From Pedobacter planticolens (GTDB taxonomy: Bacteria > Bacteroidota > Bacteroidia > Sphingobacteriales > Sphingobacteriaceae), in assembly GCF_014172375.1 (NCBI RefSeq), contig NZ_WNXD01000002.1, forward strand, positions 1,550,001 through 1,614,000: 64,000 bases of DNA. Reading direction: 5' to 3'. The position numbers and the translations under genes are program-made. Positions 54,668 to 62,372 of the stretch are shown in pieces; position 1 is the first letter of the stretch, and each line of letters starts with the position of its first letter. The notes beneath the pieces are model-generated. The model was not told the origin of the DNA and searched no databases. It worked only from the letters and a program-made list of their open reading frames with translations.

Positions 54668-55018
54668 TTAAAGTGGAATATCATGTAATCGGTGAAAAGA
54701 TAATTTATCCCAATAACCACGTTGAAATATAATTTTATCATCCACAATGTGGAAAAAACCACAACCACGCATTCCTTTAGGGTCTTTCCACTCTAAAATA
54801 GCCCACTCACCATCTTCAAAAATATTTTCTGGAATACACACCATTTCTGCCGTTGCAAATTCTTTGACAAACATTTCGCTAATTGCTTTTTTGCCTACAA
54901 CGGGTTCATTCGCTACCTGATGATTAATTGCATCATCACTATATAATTCTGCAATTGCACTGGCATCAGCATCGTTAAAATGTTTAAGCCAATTTGTTAA
55001 AATTTCTTTGGGTGACAT
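54668..55018 (-). CDS. SnoaL/NTF2-like protein
   Basis: The 116-residue protein has the cone-shaped NTF2/SnoaL-like pattern: LTNWLKHFNDADASAIAELYSDDAINHQ in the N-terminal half (about residues 6-33, motif FNDADASAIAELY), GEWAILEWKDPKG, and CGFFHIVDDKIIFQRGYWD near the end. Such folds bind small hydrophobic ligands or act as isomerases or hydrolases; here the activity is unknown. There is no signal peptide. It diverges from a small plus-strand gene, with under 50 bp shared between them. Confidence 0.85.
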   Translation of the reverse strand: MSPKEILTNWLKHFNDADASAIAELYSDDAINHQVANEPVVGKKAISEMFVKEFATAEMVCIPENIFEDGEWAILEWKDPKGMRGCGFFHIVDDKIIFQRGYWDKLSFHRLHDIPL

Positions 55019-55036
55019 AAACGAAGATAAAGATTT

Positions 55037-55044
55037 TAACTTTG
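55037..55044 (+). promoter_or_regulatory. TAnnTTTG box before the small plus-strand gene
   Basis: TAACTTTG lies 2 nt before an ATG at 55047 and 17 nt before the in-frame ATG at 55062. If this box is used, transcription starts near 55050 and the second ATG is the likely start codon. Confidence 0.4.
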
Positions 55045-55061
55045 TGATGAAAAATTCAGCT

Positions 55062-55244
55062 ATGATTAGAATAAATGACGAAACATCAATTGAAGTACTT
55101 CAAGCTATTAAAATTGGCGATTTAGTAACCGATGGTTTTAGTAAAACAAGCTTGGTAGAAAGTATCGAAACCACCGATGATGGTTTATATAAAATTTATG
55201 AATTTCATCTCATTACTGGAAGAGTGATTAAAACTAAAAGGTAA
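55062..55244 (+). CDS. Hypothetical small protein, 60 aa
   Basis: I do not recognise this soluble protein of about 60 residues, which has mixed alpha/beta character (EVLQAIKIGDLVTDG...LYKIYEFHLITGRVIKTKR) and no signal peptide. Upstream ATG 55047 would add five residues (MKNSA). I prefer 55062 because a TAnnTTTG box sits only 2 nt before 55047. It is divergent from the SnoaL-like gene and followed by a nested inverted repeat. Ordinary codon use and a clear promoter box support it as a real gene, but the function is unknown. Confidence 0.6.
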   Translation: MIRINDETSIEVLQAIKIGDLVTDGFSKTSLVESIETTDDGLYKIYEFHLITGRVIKTKR

Positions 55245-55249
55245 ATACC

Positions 55250-55338
55250 TTTGTTAAGGTCTTGTTCGACTCTTGTTAAGGTCTCGTTCGAGAAAAAGCC
55301 CTGTTTCTCGAACAAGTCTCGAAGAAGACCTTAACAAA
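55250..55338. repeat. Nested inverted repeat
   Basis: The outer arms TTTGTTAAGGTCTT (55250-55263) and AAGACCTTAACAAA (55325-55338) enclose inner arms GTTCGAGAAA (55286-55295) and TTTCTCGAAC (55304-55313). A further TTGTTAAGGTCT lies at 55273-55284. The whole can fold into a long two-part hairpin after the small gene. No T-run follows, so a repeat or mobile remnant is as likely as a terminator. Confidence 0.7.
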
Positions 55339-55433
55339 ACATACATTTTTATAGATGGTTGCTTAATAAGTGTCGATGAAAAAATCTTATGAAGCTGGTG
55401 CAATCATGTAACTCGATAATATCAAACGGCTTA

Positions 55434-56060
55434 TTAAAAAGTGCCTTTTCTCTTAAAGCTTTTACTTATCCCGATTAGTAAAAGGCCAACAAGTACAAAA
55501 GCAATCACCATAAAACCCGAATTGATAAACACTTTTTGGTAGCCTATTTTGCTCACATCTAAAAATGGATAAGGATACCATCCTATAAAATAACCTCTTA
55601 TTAAAGAATAAATGAGATAAGCCAGAGGGAAATAGGCCCAAACTATTCCATCTTTCCATTTTAAAACACCTTTTGGTATAAAAATTAGCCAATATAAAAC
55701 ATACAGCATCGGAACAATAACATGTAGTAAATTGTCTACCACCAATTGCCATCCTTTTGGTTCCCAAATTCCTCTCAATACAAAATTATAAACCAAACCA
55801 ACTATAAAAATATAAAGTGCAATAGCCGATCTTACTTTAATAGAAGAAAAGTAATTGCCAAAAGTAGTTGTGGGTAAAAGTGAAGAAAATGTAAGGCAAA
55901 CTGCTACTAAAACATTGCTTAGAATAGTAAAATAACTAAGAAAGTTTAAAAAACTCGATTCGGTTAAATAAAGCTGAAGTAGAATAGCAAACCAAGTGAG
56001 CAACGCTAAAGTTAATTCACAAAATCTTTTGGTATTCGGTTGTTTTGAAGTAGCTTTCAT
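55434..56060 (-). CDS. Pr6Pr family membrane protein
   Basis: This 208-residue integral membrane protein has about six hydrophobic segments (about 16-32, 36-58, 76-98, 112-128, 143-160 and 180-200) and no large soluble part. It fits the Pr6Pr (six-helix, FAR-17a/AIG1-like) pattern by the early ESSFLNFLSYFTILSNVLVA, then LRGIWEPKGWQLVVDNLLHVIVP (conserved Asn-x-x-x-H region) and WYPYPFLDV. Eukaryotic relatives include lipid hydrolases with a Thr/His pair; the Bacteroidota members are uncharacterised. It is a single gene pointing away from the str operon. Confidence 0.8.
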   Translation of the reverse strand: MKATSKQPNTKRFCELTLALLTWFAILLQLYLTESSFLNFLSYFTILSNVLVAVCLTFSSLLPTTTFGNYFSSIKVRSAIALYIFIVGLVYNFVLRGIWEPKGWQLVVDNLLHVIVPMLYVLYWLIFIPKGVLKWKDGIVWAYFPLAYLIYSLIRGYFIGWYPYPFLDVSKIGYQKVFINSGFMVIAFVLVGLLLIGISKSFKRKGTF

Positions 56061-56190
56061 AGTTTGTTGTGAGGATATTATAAATATATAAAATACTTCG
56101 CAATACGGATACGATTAAGCAATAGCTAACTCATTAGTTTACATCGTATAGCTTATCTTCAATCTTTCTCAAAAAATATTACACAAGCCC

Positions 56191-56221
56191 TTGATTATCA
56201 CAAATTAAGTTCCTACTTTTG
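56191..56221 (+). promoter_or_regulatory. Promoter of the str operon
   Basis: TTG (56191-56193) and TACTTTTG (56214-56221) are separated by 20 bp, an excellent match to the Bacteroidota consensus. It lies about 83 nt before rpsL and just upstream of a leader hairpin. Confidence 0.8.
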
Positions 56222-56224
56222 CAG

Positions 56225-56272
56225 TCCCTTAATGTGGCCTCGTTGTAGGCTGGCCATTAAGGGAAGTTTTTT
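56225..56272 (+). promoter_or_regulatory. Terminator-like leader hairpin of the str operon (candidate attenuator)
   Basis: TCCCTTAATGTGGCC (56225-56239) pairs with GGCCATTAAGGGA (56252-56264), with a 2-nt bulge and a 12-nt loop, and is followed by AG and six T residues (56267-56272). It begins within a few bases of the predicted transcription start and ends 31 nt before rpsL. A stem with a T-run in a ribosomal leader suggests attenuation or binding of a ribosomal protein. Confidence 0.6.
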
Positions 56273-56303
56273 AAATAAAAATAGTAAAAACAAAAAGCAA
56301 GAA

Positions 56304-56717
56304 ATGCCAACCATTCAACAATTAGTTAGAAAAGGTAGAGTAGCACTGGAGTTCAAGAGTAAGTCTCCGGCGTTGGACAGCTGTCCACAGCGAAGAGGTG
56401 TATGTACACGTGTATATACTACTACCCCTAAAAAACCAAACTCAGCAATGCGTAAAGTTGCCCGTGTACGTTTAACCAATGGAAAAGAGGTGAATGCCTA
56501 TATTCCTGGAGAAGGTCACAATTTACAAGAGCACTCGATCGTGTTAATTCGTGGTGGTCGTGTTAAAGATTTACCAGGTGTACGTTATCACATCATTCGT
56601 GGTGCATTAGATACATCAGGTGTAGCTGGTCGTAACCAACGTCGTAGTAAATATGGTACTAAGCGTCCTAAACCAGGGCAAGTAGCTGCAGCACCAACTA
56701 AAGGAAAGAAAAAATAA
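56304..56717 (+). CDS. rpsL: 30S ribosomal protein S12
   Basis: The 137-residue protein matches uS12: [12 protein letters not shown], then [40 protein letters not shown] (the decoding-site loop with the Lys linked to streptomycin resistance) and [19 protein letters not shown]. Lys is retained at both classic resistance positions (TPKKPNS and RVKDLPG). The frame continues upstream to 56232, but that extension runs through the leader hairpin; ATG 56304 is the family start. It is the first gene of the str operon. No Shine-Dalgarno sequence is seen. Confidence 0.98.
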   Translation: MPTIQQLVRKGRVALEFKSKSPALDSCPQRRGVCTRVYTTTPKKPNSAMRKVARVRLTNGKEVNAYIPGEGHNLQEHSIVLIRGGRVKDLPGVRYHIIRGALDTSGVAGRNQRRSKYGTKRPKPGQVAAAPTKGKKK

Positions 56718-56719
56718 TT

Positions 56720-56725
56720 AGGAGG
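56720..56725 (+). promoter_or_regulatory. Strong Shine-Dalgarno sequence before rpsG
   Basis: AGGAGG sits 8 nt before the rpsG start codon. The neighbouring starts of rpsL, fusA and rpsJ, and nearly all others in the window, lack such a motif, so it stands out in a phylum that rarely uses them. Confidence 0.7.
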
Positions 56726-56733
56726 AAACAGAA

Positions 56734-57201
56734 ATGAGAAAATCAAAACCAAAAAAGAGAATTATTCTTCCTGATCCTAAGTTTAACGATGTTCAGGTTA
56801 CAAGATTTGTAAACAATATGATGTTCGATGGTAAAAAATCTATCGCTTACTCTATTTTTTATGATGCAGTAGAAATTGCTGAGAAAAAAACTAGCGAGAA
56901 CGGATTAGAAGTGTTTAAACGTGCTTTAGTAAATATTAGCCCAGCAGTAGAGGTTAAATCTCGTAGAGTTGGTGGTGCAAACTTCCAAGTACCTACAGAG
57001 GTAAGACCAGATCGTAAAATTGCTTTAGGCATGAAATGGTTAATCACTTACGCTCGTAAACGTGGTGAAAAAACCATGAAAGAAAAATTAGCAGGTGAAA
57101 TCGTTTCAGCAGCTAAAGGTGAAGGCGCAGCAGTTAAGAAAAAAGAAGATACGCATAAAATGGCTGAGGCTAACAAAGCGTTCTCACACTTCAGATTTTA
57201 A
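56734..57201 (+). CDS. rpsG: 30S ribosomal protein S7
   Basis: This 155-residue protein matches uS7: [29 protein letters not shown], the conserved [25 protein letters not shown] (the hairpin and core region, motif VKSRRVGGA), [17 protein letters not shown] and the C-terminal [15 protein letters not shown]. It binds 16S rRNA at the head of the 30S subunit and in other bacteria is the translational regulator of the str operon. It is encoded 16 nt after rpsL and has an unusually strong Shine-Dalgarno sequence, which might be part of such feedback control. A stable hairpin lies between it and fusA. Confidence 0.98.
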   Translation: MRKSKPKKRIILPDPKFNDVQVTRFVNNMMFDGKKSIAYSIFYDAVEIAEKKTSENGLEVFKRALVNISPAVEVKSRRVGGANFQVPTEVRPDRKIALGMKWLITYARKRGEKTMKEKLAGEIVSAAKGEGAAVKKKEDTHKMAEANKAFSHFRF

Positions 57202-57224
57202 TCTAAAGTTAACATAGATATAAA

Positions 57225-57265
57225 GACTACACCGGTTATTTGCAATATTAATAATCGGTGTAGTC
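57225..57265 (+). promoter_or_regulatory. Intercistronic hairpin between rpsG and fusA
   Basis: GACTACACCG (57225-57234) pairs perfectly with CGGTGTAGTC (57256-57265), and the stem extends with TTATT / AATAA inside. There is no T-run, so it is not an intrinsic terminator. It may mark an RNA processing or stability site or a protein-binding site in the str mRNA. Confidence 0.6.
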
Positions 57266-57296
57266 ATTTAAAAATCGCAGAAATCATTTAAAAATA

Positions 57297-59411
57297 ATGT
57301 CAAGAGATTTAAGATTTACAAGAAATATCGGAATTGCTGCTCACATTGATGCGGGTAAAACCACAACAACTGAGCGTATTCTTTATTATGCTGGTGTTAG
57401 TCACAAAATTGGAGAGGTGCACGAAGGTGCTGCGACAATGGATTGGATGGCACAAGAGCAAGAGCGTGGTATTACCATTACTTCTGCTGCTACAACTGTT
57501 AATTGGAAATACAGAAACCAAAATTATCATATCAACATTATCGATACACCAGGACACGTGGATTTTACCGTAGAGGTAAACCGTTCGTTACGTGTATTAG
57601 ATGGTTTGGTATTTTTGTTTTCGGCGGTTGATGGTGTTGAGCCTCAATCTGAAACTAACTGGCGTTTAGCTAACAACTATAGTGTTGCACGTATCGGTTT
57701 CGTTAATAAAATGGACCGTTCTGGAGCTGACTTCTTAAAAGTTGTTAAACAAGTTAAAGATATGTTAGGTAGTAATGCAGTTCCTTTGCAATTACCTATC
57801 GGTGCTGAAGATTCATTTACAGGTGTTGTTGATTTAATTAACAACCGTGGTATTGTTTGGAATGAGCATGATAAAGGTATGACCTTTACAGAAGTGCCTA
57901 TCCCAGAAGATATGTTAGATGAGGTTGCAGAGTGGAGAGAGAAATTACTAGAATCAGTAGCTGATTATGATGAGTCTTTAATGGAGAAATTCTTCGAAGA
58001 TCCAAATTCAATTACTGAGCGTGAAATCTTAGATGCTTTACGTGCAGCTGTATTAGATGCTAAAATTGTACCTATGGTTTGTGGTTCATCTTTCAAAAAT
58101 AAAGGTGTACAAACTATGCTTGATTATGTGATGGAATTATTGCCTTCACCAATGGATAGCGAAGGTGTAATTGGAACTAATCCAGATACAGGTTTAGAAG
58201 TTTTACGTAAACCATCAGAAAAAGAGCCTTTTGCAGCTTTAGCATTTAAGATTGCAACAGATCCTTTCGTAGGTCGTTTATGTTTTATCCGCGTTTATTC
58301 GGGTAACTTAGAAGCTGGTTCTTACGTTTACAATGCTCGTTCAGAAAACAAAGAACGTATTTCTCGTATCTTCCAAATGCATGCAAACAAGCAAAACCCA
58401 ATTCCTAATGTAGGTGCTGGTGATATTGCTGCGGTTGTAGGCTTTAAAGATATCAAAACTGGAGATACACTTTGTGAAGAGAAAAACCCAATCATCCTTG
58501 AATCAATGAACTTCCCTGAGCCAGTAATTGGTTTAGCAATTGAGCCTAAAACTCAAGCAGACGTTGATAAATTAGGTATGGGCTTATCTAAATTAGCAGA
58601 AGAAGATCCTACATTTAGAGTTCAAACTGACGAAGAAACTGGTCAAACAGTTATTTCAGGAATGGGTGAGCTTCACTTAGATATTTTAATTGACCGTTTA
58701 AAACGTGAATTTAAAGTAGAGGTTAATCAAGGTGCACCACAAGTAGCTTACAAAGAAGCTATCTTTGGTACAACTCAACACCGTGAAACGTATAAAAAAC
58801 AATCTGGTGGTCGTGGTAAATTCGCGGATATTCAAGTTGTTATTTCACCAATTGATGCTGATTACGAAAAAGGTGGTTTACAATTCGTAAACGAAATTAC
58901 AGGTGGTTCAATTCCTCGTGAATTTATCCCTTCGGTAGAAAAAGGGTTTGCATCTGCAATGGCGAATGGTGTATTAGCTGGTTATCCACTACCTGATATG
59001 AAAGTTCGTTTAATTGATGGTTCATTCCACGCGGTCGATTCAGATGCTTTATCATTTGAGTTAGCAGCTAGAATGGCATACCGTGAAGCATTACCAAAAT
59101 GTAAACCTACATTGATGGAGCCAATTATGAAAATCGAAATCTTAACTCCTGAAGAAAACATGGGTGATGTTATCGGTGACATGAACCGTCGTCGTGGTCA
59201 ACTTTTAGGTATGGACACTCGTGCTGGTTCTCAAGTAATTAAAGCAACTGTGCCTTTATCAGAAATGTTTGGTTATGTAACTCAGTTACGTACAATCACT
59301 TCTGGTCGTGCAACTTCAACAATGGAATTTGATCATTATGAAGCAGCGCCTAAAAACGTACAAGACGAAGTAATTGCTAAATCAAAAGGTAAAGTAAAAT
59401 CTGAAGATTAG
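57297..59411 (+). CDS. fusA: Elongation factor G
   Basis: The 704-residue protein matches EF-G over its whole length. The GTPase domain has [17 protein letters not shown] (P loop), [11 protein letters not shown] (G2), DTPGH (G3), NKMDRSG (G4) and CGSSFKNKG (G5). Domain II (about 305-400), domain III (about 410-485), domain IV with [16 protein letters not shown] and a C-terminal domain V with [27 protein letters not shown] (signature [12 protein letters not shown]) follow. It drives translocation of tRNA and mRNA on the ribosome and ribosome recycling. Its place between rpsG and rpsJ is normal for the phylum. The length and motifs fit the translocation-active form. Confidence 0.98.
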   Translation: MSRDLRFTRNIGIAAHIDAGKTTTTERILYYAGVSHKIGEVHEGAATMDWMAQEQERGITITSAATTVNWKYRNQNYHINIIDTPGHVDFTVEVNRSLRVLDGLVFLFSAVDGVEPQSETNWRLANNYSVARIGFVNKMDRSGADFLKVVKQVKDMLGSNAVPLQLPIGAEDSFTGVVDLINNRGIVWNEHDKGMTFTEVPIPEDMLDEVAEWREKLLESVADYDESLMEKFFEDPNSITEREILDALRAAVLDAKIVPMVCGSSFKNKGVQTMLDYVMELLPSPMDSEGVIGTNPDTGLEVLRKPSEKEPFAALAFKIATDPFVGRLCFIRVYSGNLEAGSYVYNARSENKERISRIFQMHANKQNPIPNVGAGDIAAVVGFKDIKTGDTLCEEKNPIILESMNFPEPVIGLAIEPKTQADVDKLGMGLSKLAEEDPTFRVQTDEETGQTVISGMGELHLDILIDRLKREFKVEVNQGAPQVAYKEAIFGTTQHRETYKKQSGGRGKFADIQVVISPIDADYEKGGLQFVNEITGGSIPREFIPSVEKGFASAMANGVLAGYPLPDMKVRLIDGSFHAVDSDALSFELAARMAYREALPKCKPTLMEPIMKIEILTPEENMGDVIGDMNRRRGQLLGMDTRAGSQVIKATVPLSEMFGYVTQLRTITSGRATSTMEFDHYEAAPKNVQDEVIAKSKGKVKSED

Positions 59412-59542
59412 TATTTAGATATTGGTATTTAGTAGTTAGACAAATACATCTAATTACTAAATACTTACTACTATGTACTTAAAGATAAATCCGATTGCTT
59501 GTTATTAATAGCTCTAACAGGTAATCATAATTAAAATAGAAC

Positions 59543-59848
59543 ATGAGCCAAAGAATCAGAATCAAATTAAAATCTTACGATTATAACTTGGTAGATAAAT
59601 CTGCTGAGAAAATCGTTAAAACTGTAAAACCTACGGGTGCAGTAGTTAGCGGACCAATTCCGTTGCCAACAGAAAAGAAAATCTTCACTGTTTTGCGTTC
59701 ACCACACGTAAACAAAAAAGCACGTGAGCAATTTCAATTGTGTGCTTATAAACGTCTTTTAGATATTTATAGCTCTAATTCTAAAACTGTTGATGCATTG
59801 ATGAAACTTGAATTACCTAGCGGTGTTGAAGTAGAAATCAAAGTTTAA
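59543..59848 (+). CDS. rpsJ: 30S ribosomal protein S10
   Basis: This 101-residue protein matches uS10: [58 protein letters not shown] (motif [12 protein letters not shown]) and [16 protein letters not shown]. It is the last gene of this transcript: a strong terminator begins 15 nt after its stop, and the next gene is convergent. In many bacteria rpsJ heads the S10 operon with rplC next; here no rplC follows, so the rest of the S10 operon must start elsewhere. A repeat-like AT-rich gap of 130 bp separates it from fusA. Confidence 0.97.
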   Translation: MSQRIRIKLKSYDYNLVDKSAEKIVKTVKPTGAVVSGPIPLPTEKKIFTVLRSPHVNKKAREQFQLCAYKRLLDIYSSNSKTVDALMKLELPSGVEVEIKV

Positions 59849-59862
59849 TGATTTTATAGAAT

Positions 59863-59899
59863 AAAAAAAGACCCTTAGAATTTTCTAAGGGTCTTTTTT
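59863..59899. terminator. Terminator after rpsJ
   Basis: AAAAAAGACCCTTAG pairs with CTAAGGGTCTTTTTT around AATTTT, with U-runs in both directions. It closes the str operon and may serve the convergent gene at 59947. Confidence 0.93.
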
Positions 59900-59946
59900 T
59901 GTGTAGAGTATTTTGACTTTCCGACTTCGGACTATCCAGCTCAAGA

Positions 59947-60639
59947 CTAACTCTTTCCTCTACTTTTCATTTCTTCAATGATATTGCGTTCATCTTGAAG
60001 CTCTCGTGCCAGCTTCCGTTGTTGTTCATTAGTTTTTACTTTATACGCTTGATATTCTGTAGAAATTTCATCGTAAAGTTGCGTTCTATGTTTGGCTTCT
60101 AATATGTTTTTAGCAGACCTTGCAATCACAATAAATAAAGCAATCGCTAATATTATAATGATAGACCAAACTATAATACTATAGGTTCCTTTAGTAAAAG
60201 ATATGCCTAAAAAGTTAATTTCATCAGCTTTAGCAGTGGTGTCGTTCAATGTGCTTTCTTTTCCGCTAATTTCAGTTTTTAAACTAGAAATGGTTTTTTC
60301 TTGTTCAATAACTTTAGCTTTTGCATTTTTTAATTCTACTCGCTCTTTACGCAAGGTGTCATTTACGCTTTTCCATACCGAATTTAATCTTGTTGGGTTA
60401 ATCAACCTAGCGCCATATAATGATTTAGATCGCGAAAGCATAAACTGATACTGACCATTTAAACTAAAATCAGTATTCTTTACAGTATCTACTCTTTTCG
60501 GATAATAAGTTTTTGTTGTTGGAACGGCTTGGGCTTTTACTGGAGTGGGCTGAGTTTTAACTTGTGCAGTTTGAGCAGAAATTTGTTGAATAAATAGCCC
60601 GGCAATTAAAATAGATGTAATAAATAGCTTTCTTTTCAT
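59947..60639 (-). CDS. Exported coiled-coil membrane protein of unknown function
   Basis: The 230-residue protein has a signal peptide (about 1-22, ending IQQISAQ), a Gln/Thr/Pro-rich linker (about 23-50), a conserved-looking periplasmic block (about 55-95), a coiled coil (about 95-130) and one membrane helix (about 153-172). A charged cytoplasmic tail with a second coiled coil ends it (about 175-228). Proteins of this layout are widespread in Bacteroidota, but I know no function for them; some databases carry an unlikely tRNA methyltransferase name for similar proteins, which nothing here supports. It is a lone minus-strand gene convergent with rpsJ. Confidence 0.75.
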   Translation of the reverse strand: MKRKLFITSILIAGLFIQQISAQTAQVKTQPTPVKAQAVPTTKTYYPKRVDTVKNTDFSLNGQYQFMLSRSKSLYGARLINPTRLNSVWKSVNDTLRKERVELKNAKAKVIEQEKTISSLKTEISGKESTLNDTTAKADEINFLGISFTKGTYSIIVWSIIIILAIALFIVIARSAKNILEAKHRTQLYDEISTEYQAYKVKTNEQQRKLARELQDERNIIEEMKSRGKS

Positions 60640-60826
60640 GACAATAAGGTGATTATTGATTGAACAAGTATAATGAAAATTGTTGGAAGTTGGAAGTCAA
60701 AGACCAACATTCTGCTCTCTACTTCGTAGCCATAATCATCAACACGCAAACTTTGACTCATTTTTTGTTTCTTTGGTATATACCGCTAAAACATCTATAT
60801 TTATCAAAACAATTGCTTACAATTTT

Positions 60827-61549
60827 ATGTCTCTAGAAAAGGTTTTGATTACTGGTGCAAGTAGAGGAATAGGTTTAGCTATCGCAGAAAAATTAGCAGG
60901 CAAATACCAACTTATTTTGCATGCAACCACTGAAAATAGCTTTACAAAATTTATCCCCAATAGTGAGATTTTGTGTGCTGATTTTTCGGATCCAGCACAA
61001 GTTTCGCAATTCTGTAAGCAATTAAAGAAAGAACACGGTAATCAGCTTGTAGCAATAATTAATAATGCTGGGATTACCAAAGACAATGCTATACTATTCC
61101 AAAGTGAAAAAGATATTGACAGTATTTTGAACATCAACCTCAGAGCCCCCATTATGATTAGCAAAACTGCAATGAAAATTTTTGCAGCAAGTAAAAAGGG
61201 AACTATCATTAATATGAGCTCCATTTCTGCACATACAGGAAATGCATTTCAATCTATATATGCTGCTACAAAAGCTGGTCTGATTGCATTTTCGAAATCT
61301 TTGGCCAAAGAAGCAGGCGTTTTAAATGAATCGCATCAAATTAGAGTATTGAGCATTTCGCCTGGATACATTGAAACTGATATGACAACTCATGTGCCAG
61401 CAGCTGAAAAAGAGAAATTTCTTGCATTAACGCCCTCTAGAAAATTTGGAAAGGCTGAGGAGGTAGCTGCGTTGGTTGCATTTTTACTTTCAGAGGAAGC
61501 GGATTTTATCAATGGTTCTGATATTCCTATCAATGGAGGTCTCGCTTAA
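60827..61549 (+). CDS. SDR-family 3-oxoacyl-ACP reductase (FabG-like)
   Basis: The 240-residue protein is a classical short-chain dehydrogenase: LITGASRGIGLAIAEKL (NADPH site TGxxxGIG), NNAGIT, then the catalytic Ser in MSSISAHTGN and the Tyr/Lys pair in YAATKAGLIAF, followed by ISPGYIETDMT and INGSDIPINGGLA at the end. It fits FabG and would reduce a 3-oxoacyl group on the ACP encoded downstream. The frame is open to 60680, but that extension has no family counterpart; ATG 60827 opens the first strand. It is the first gene of a five-gene operon with ACP and ketosynthase, so it is probably dedicated to a special acyl product, not general lipid synthesis. Confidence 0.88.
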   Translation: MSLEKVLITGASRGIGLAIAEKLAGKYQLILHATTENSFTKFIPNSEILCADFSDPAQVSQFCKQLKKEHGNQLVAIINNAGITKDNAILFQSEKDIDSILNINLRAPIMISKTAMKIFAASKKGTIINMSSISAHTGNAFQSIYAATKAGLIAFSKSLAKEAGVLNESHQIRVLSISPGYIETDMTTHVPAAEKEKFLALTPSRKFGKAEEVAALVAFLLSEEADFINGSDIPINGGLA

Positions 61550-61560
61550 CTATTTGTAAT

Positions 61561-62109
61561 ATGGATAATTTAATAGGCGTTAACCCATCTTCCATACTTG
61601 TCCATGGCCCTACCAAGCTCCTAGTTGATGCCTATCTTTGGCATGATGCCAATCTCGGAATGATTGCAAGTTACACACCCACTTTATTTGATGTAAATGA
61701 TCATTTTGGTATTTTTAGAGGAGTTGATATGGTCGAGGCTTTTGCCCAGGCCATTAATGCTTCGTGTGGCTTTTTTATAGAGAGTAAAAAGCTAAACTGT
61801 AACTTAGATGTACTCAAAGCAGAATTTACTCCTCTATTTTTATCGATTGGCCAAGTTAATTTTATGGGATTTCTGGAGGAAGGGGAAAAGATGATTTGCG
61901 TAGGGCAGATTAAGCAATATAAGTTTAGGCAAATGACCTGTGATGGTAGAATTTATAAGGTTCCGCATAGCTTCGACCTACATTCCTACTTTGAAAATTA
62001 TACGTCGGAGCAATTTTTAGCTTTTGATTTCCCAGAAGATTTCTTACCAATAGCTGAATTGACTAATATTGTAGGGAAAGTGATTAAAAAAGAAAAAATG
62101 TTAAAATAA
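61561..62109 (+). CDS. FabZ/FabA-like hotdog dehydratase
   Basis: This 182-residue protein is only distantly similar to known enzymes. The region DVNDHFGIFRGVDMVEAFAQ (residues 44-63) lines up with the FabZ motif H-F-P-x-x-P-x-x-P-G-V-x-x-x-E-A-x-A-Q, keeping His48 and Glu59, the catalytic pair. The strand pattern after it (FTPLFLSIGQVNFMG, MICVGQIKQYKFRQMTCDGRIY) also fits a hotdog fold. It is about 30 residues longer than FabZ at the C-terminus. It would dehydrate the 3-hydroxyacyl-ACP formed by the adjacent reductase. It lies 11 nt after the reductase gene and 1 nt before the ACP gene. The assignment rests on the motif and the context. Confidence 0.65.
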   Translation: MDNLIGVNPSSILVHGPTKLLVDAYLWHDANLGMIASYTPTLFDVNDHFGIFRGVDMVEAFAQAINASCGFFIESKKLNCNLDVLKAEFTPLFLSIGQVNFMGFLEEGEKMICVGQIKQYKFRQMTCDGRIYKVPHSFDLHSYFENYTSEQFLAFDFPEDFLPIAELTNIVGKVIKKEKMLK

Positions 62110-62110
62110 A

Positions 62111-62371
62111 ATGGAGAGACAAGAAATATTTGATGGTCTGTTGGAGATTTTCAGAAGCGTAAGGCAAATTGATCCTGAAAAGCTTAAAAATGCTACTGAA
62201 GAAACTGATTTGGTTGCGGATCTAAATGTGCCATCAACTGAAAGGATAAATATTGTTATAAAGGCAGAACAAGTTTTTGATGTACAATTTGATGATGATG
62301 ATGTTGATGATTTAGGCTCGAAAATGAAAGATTTGATAAACCTTATCATTGAAACAAAAAAGATAGTGTAA
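62111..62371 (+). CDS. Acyl carrier protein
   Basis: The 86-residue acidic four-helix protein carries the expected carrier Ser at position 42 in LNVPSTERINIVIKAEQVF. The usual D-S-L/V around the phosphopantetheine site is replaced by P-S-T, but the following helix pattern (I-x-x-x-I-x-x-E-x-x-F) is normal. The run DDDDVDD near residues 60-66 adds strong negative charge. It is separated from the flanking genes by single bases and would carry the growing acyl or polyketide chain. It differs enough from standard AcpP to be a dedicated carrier. The partly encoded holo-ACP synthase downstream may activate it. Confidence 0.85.
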   Translation: MERQEIFDGLLEIFRSVRQIDPEKLKNATEETDLVADLNVPSTERINIVIKAEQVFDVQFDDDDVDDLGSKMKDLINLIIETKKIV

Positions 62372-62372
62372 C

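Noticed and set aside
56232..56303. Longer rpsL start
   Set aside because: It would translate through the leader hairpin and T-run. All S12 proteins begin near MPTIQQL.
60680..60826. N-terminal extension of the FabG-like reductase
   Set aside because: The 49 extra residues have no counterpart in short-chain dehydrogenases, whose first beta strand starts at the ATG at 60827.
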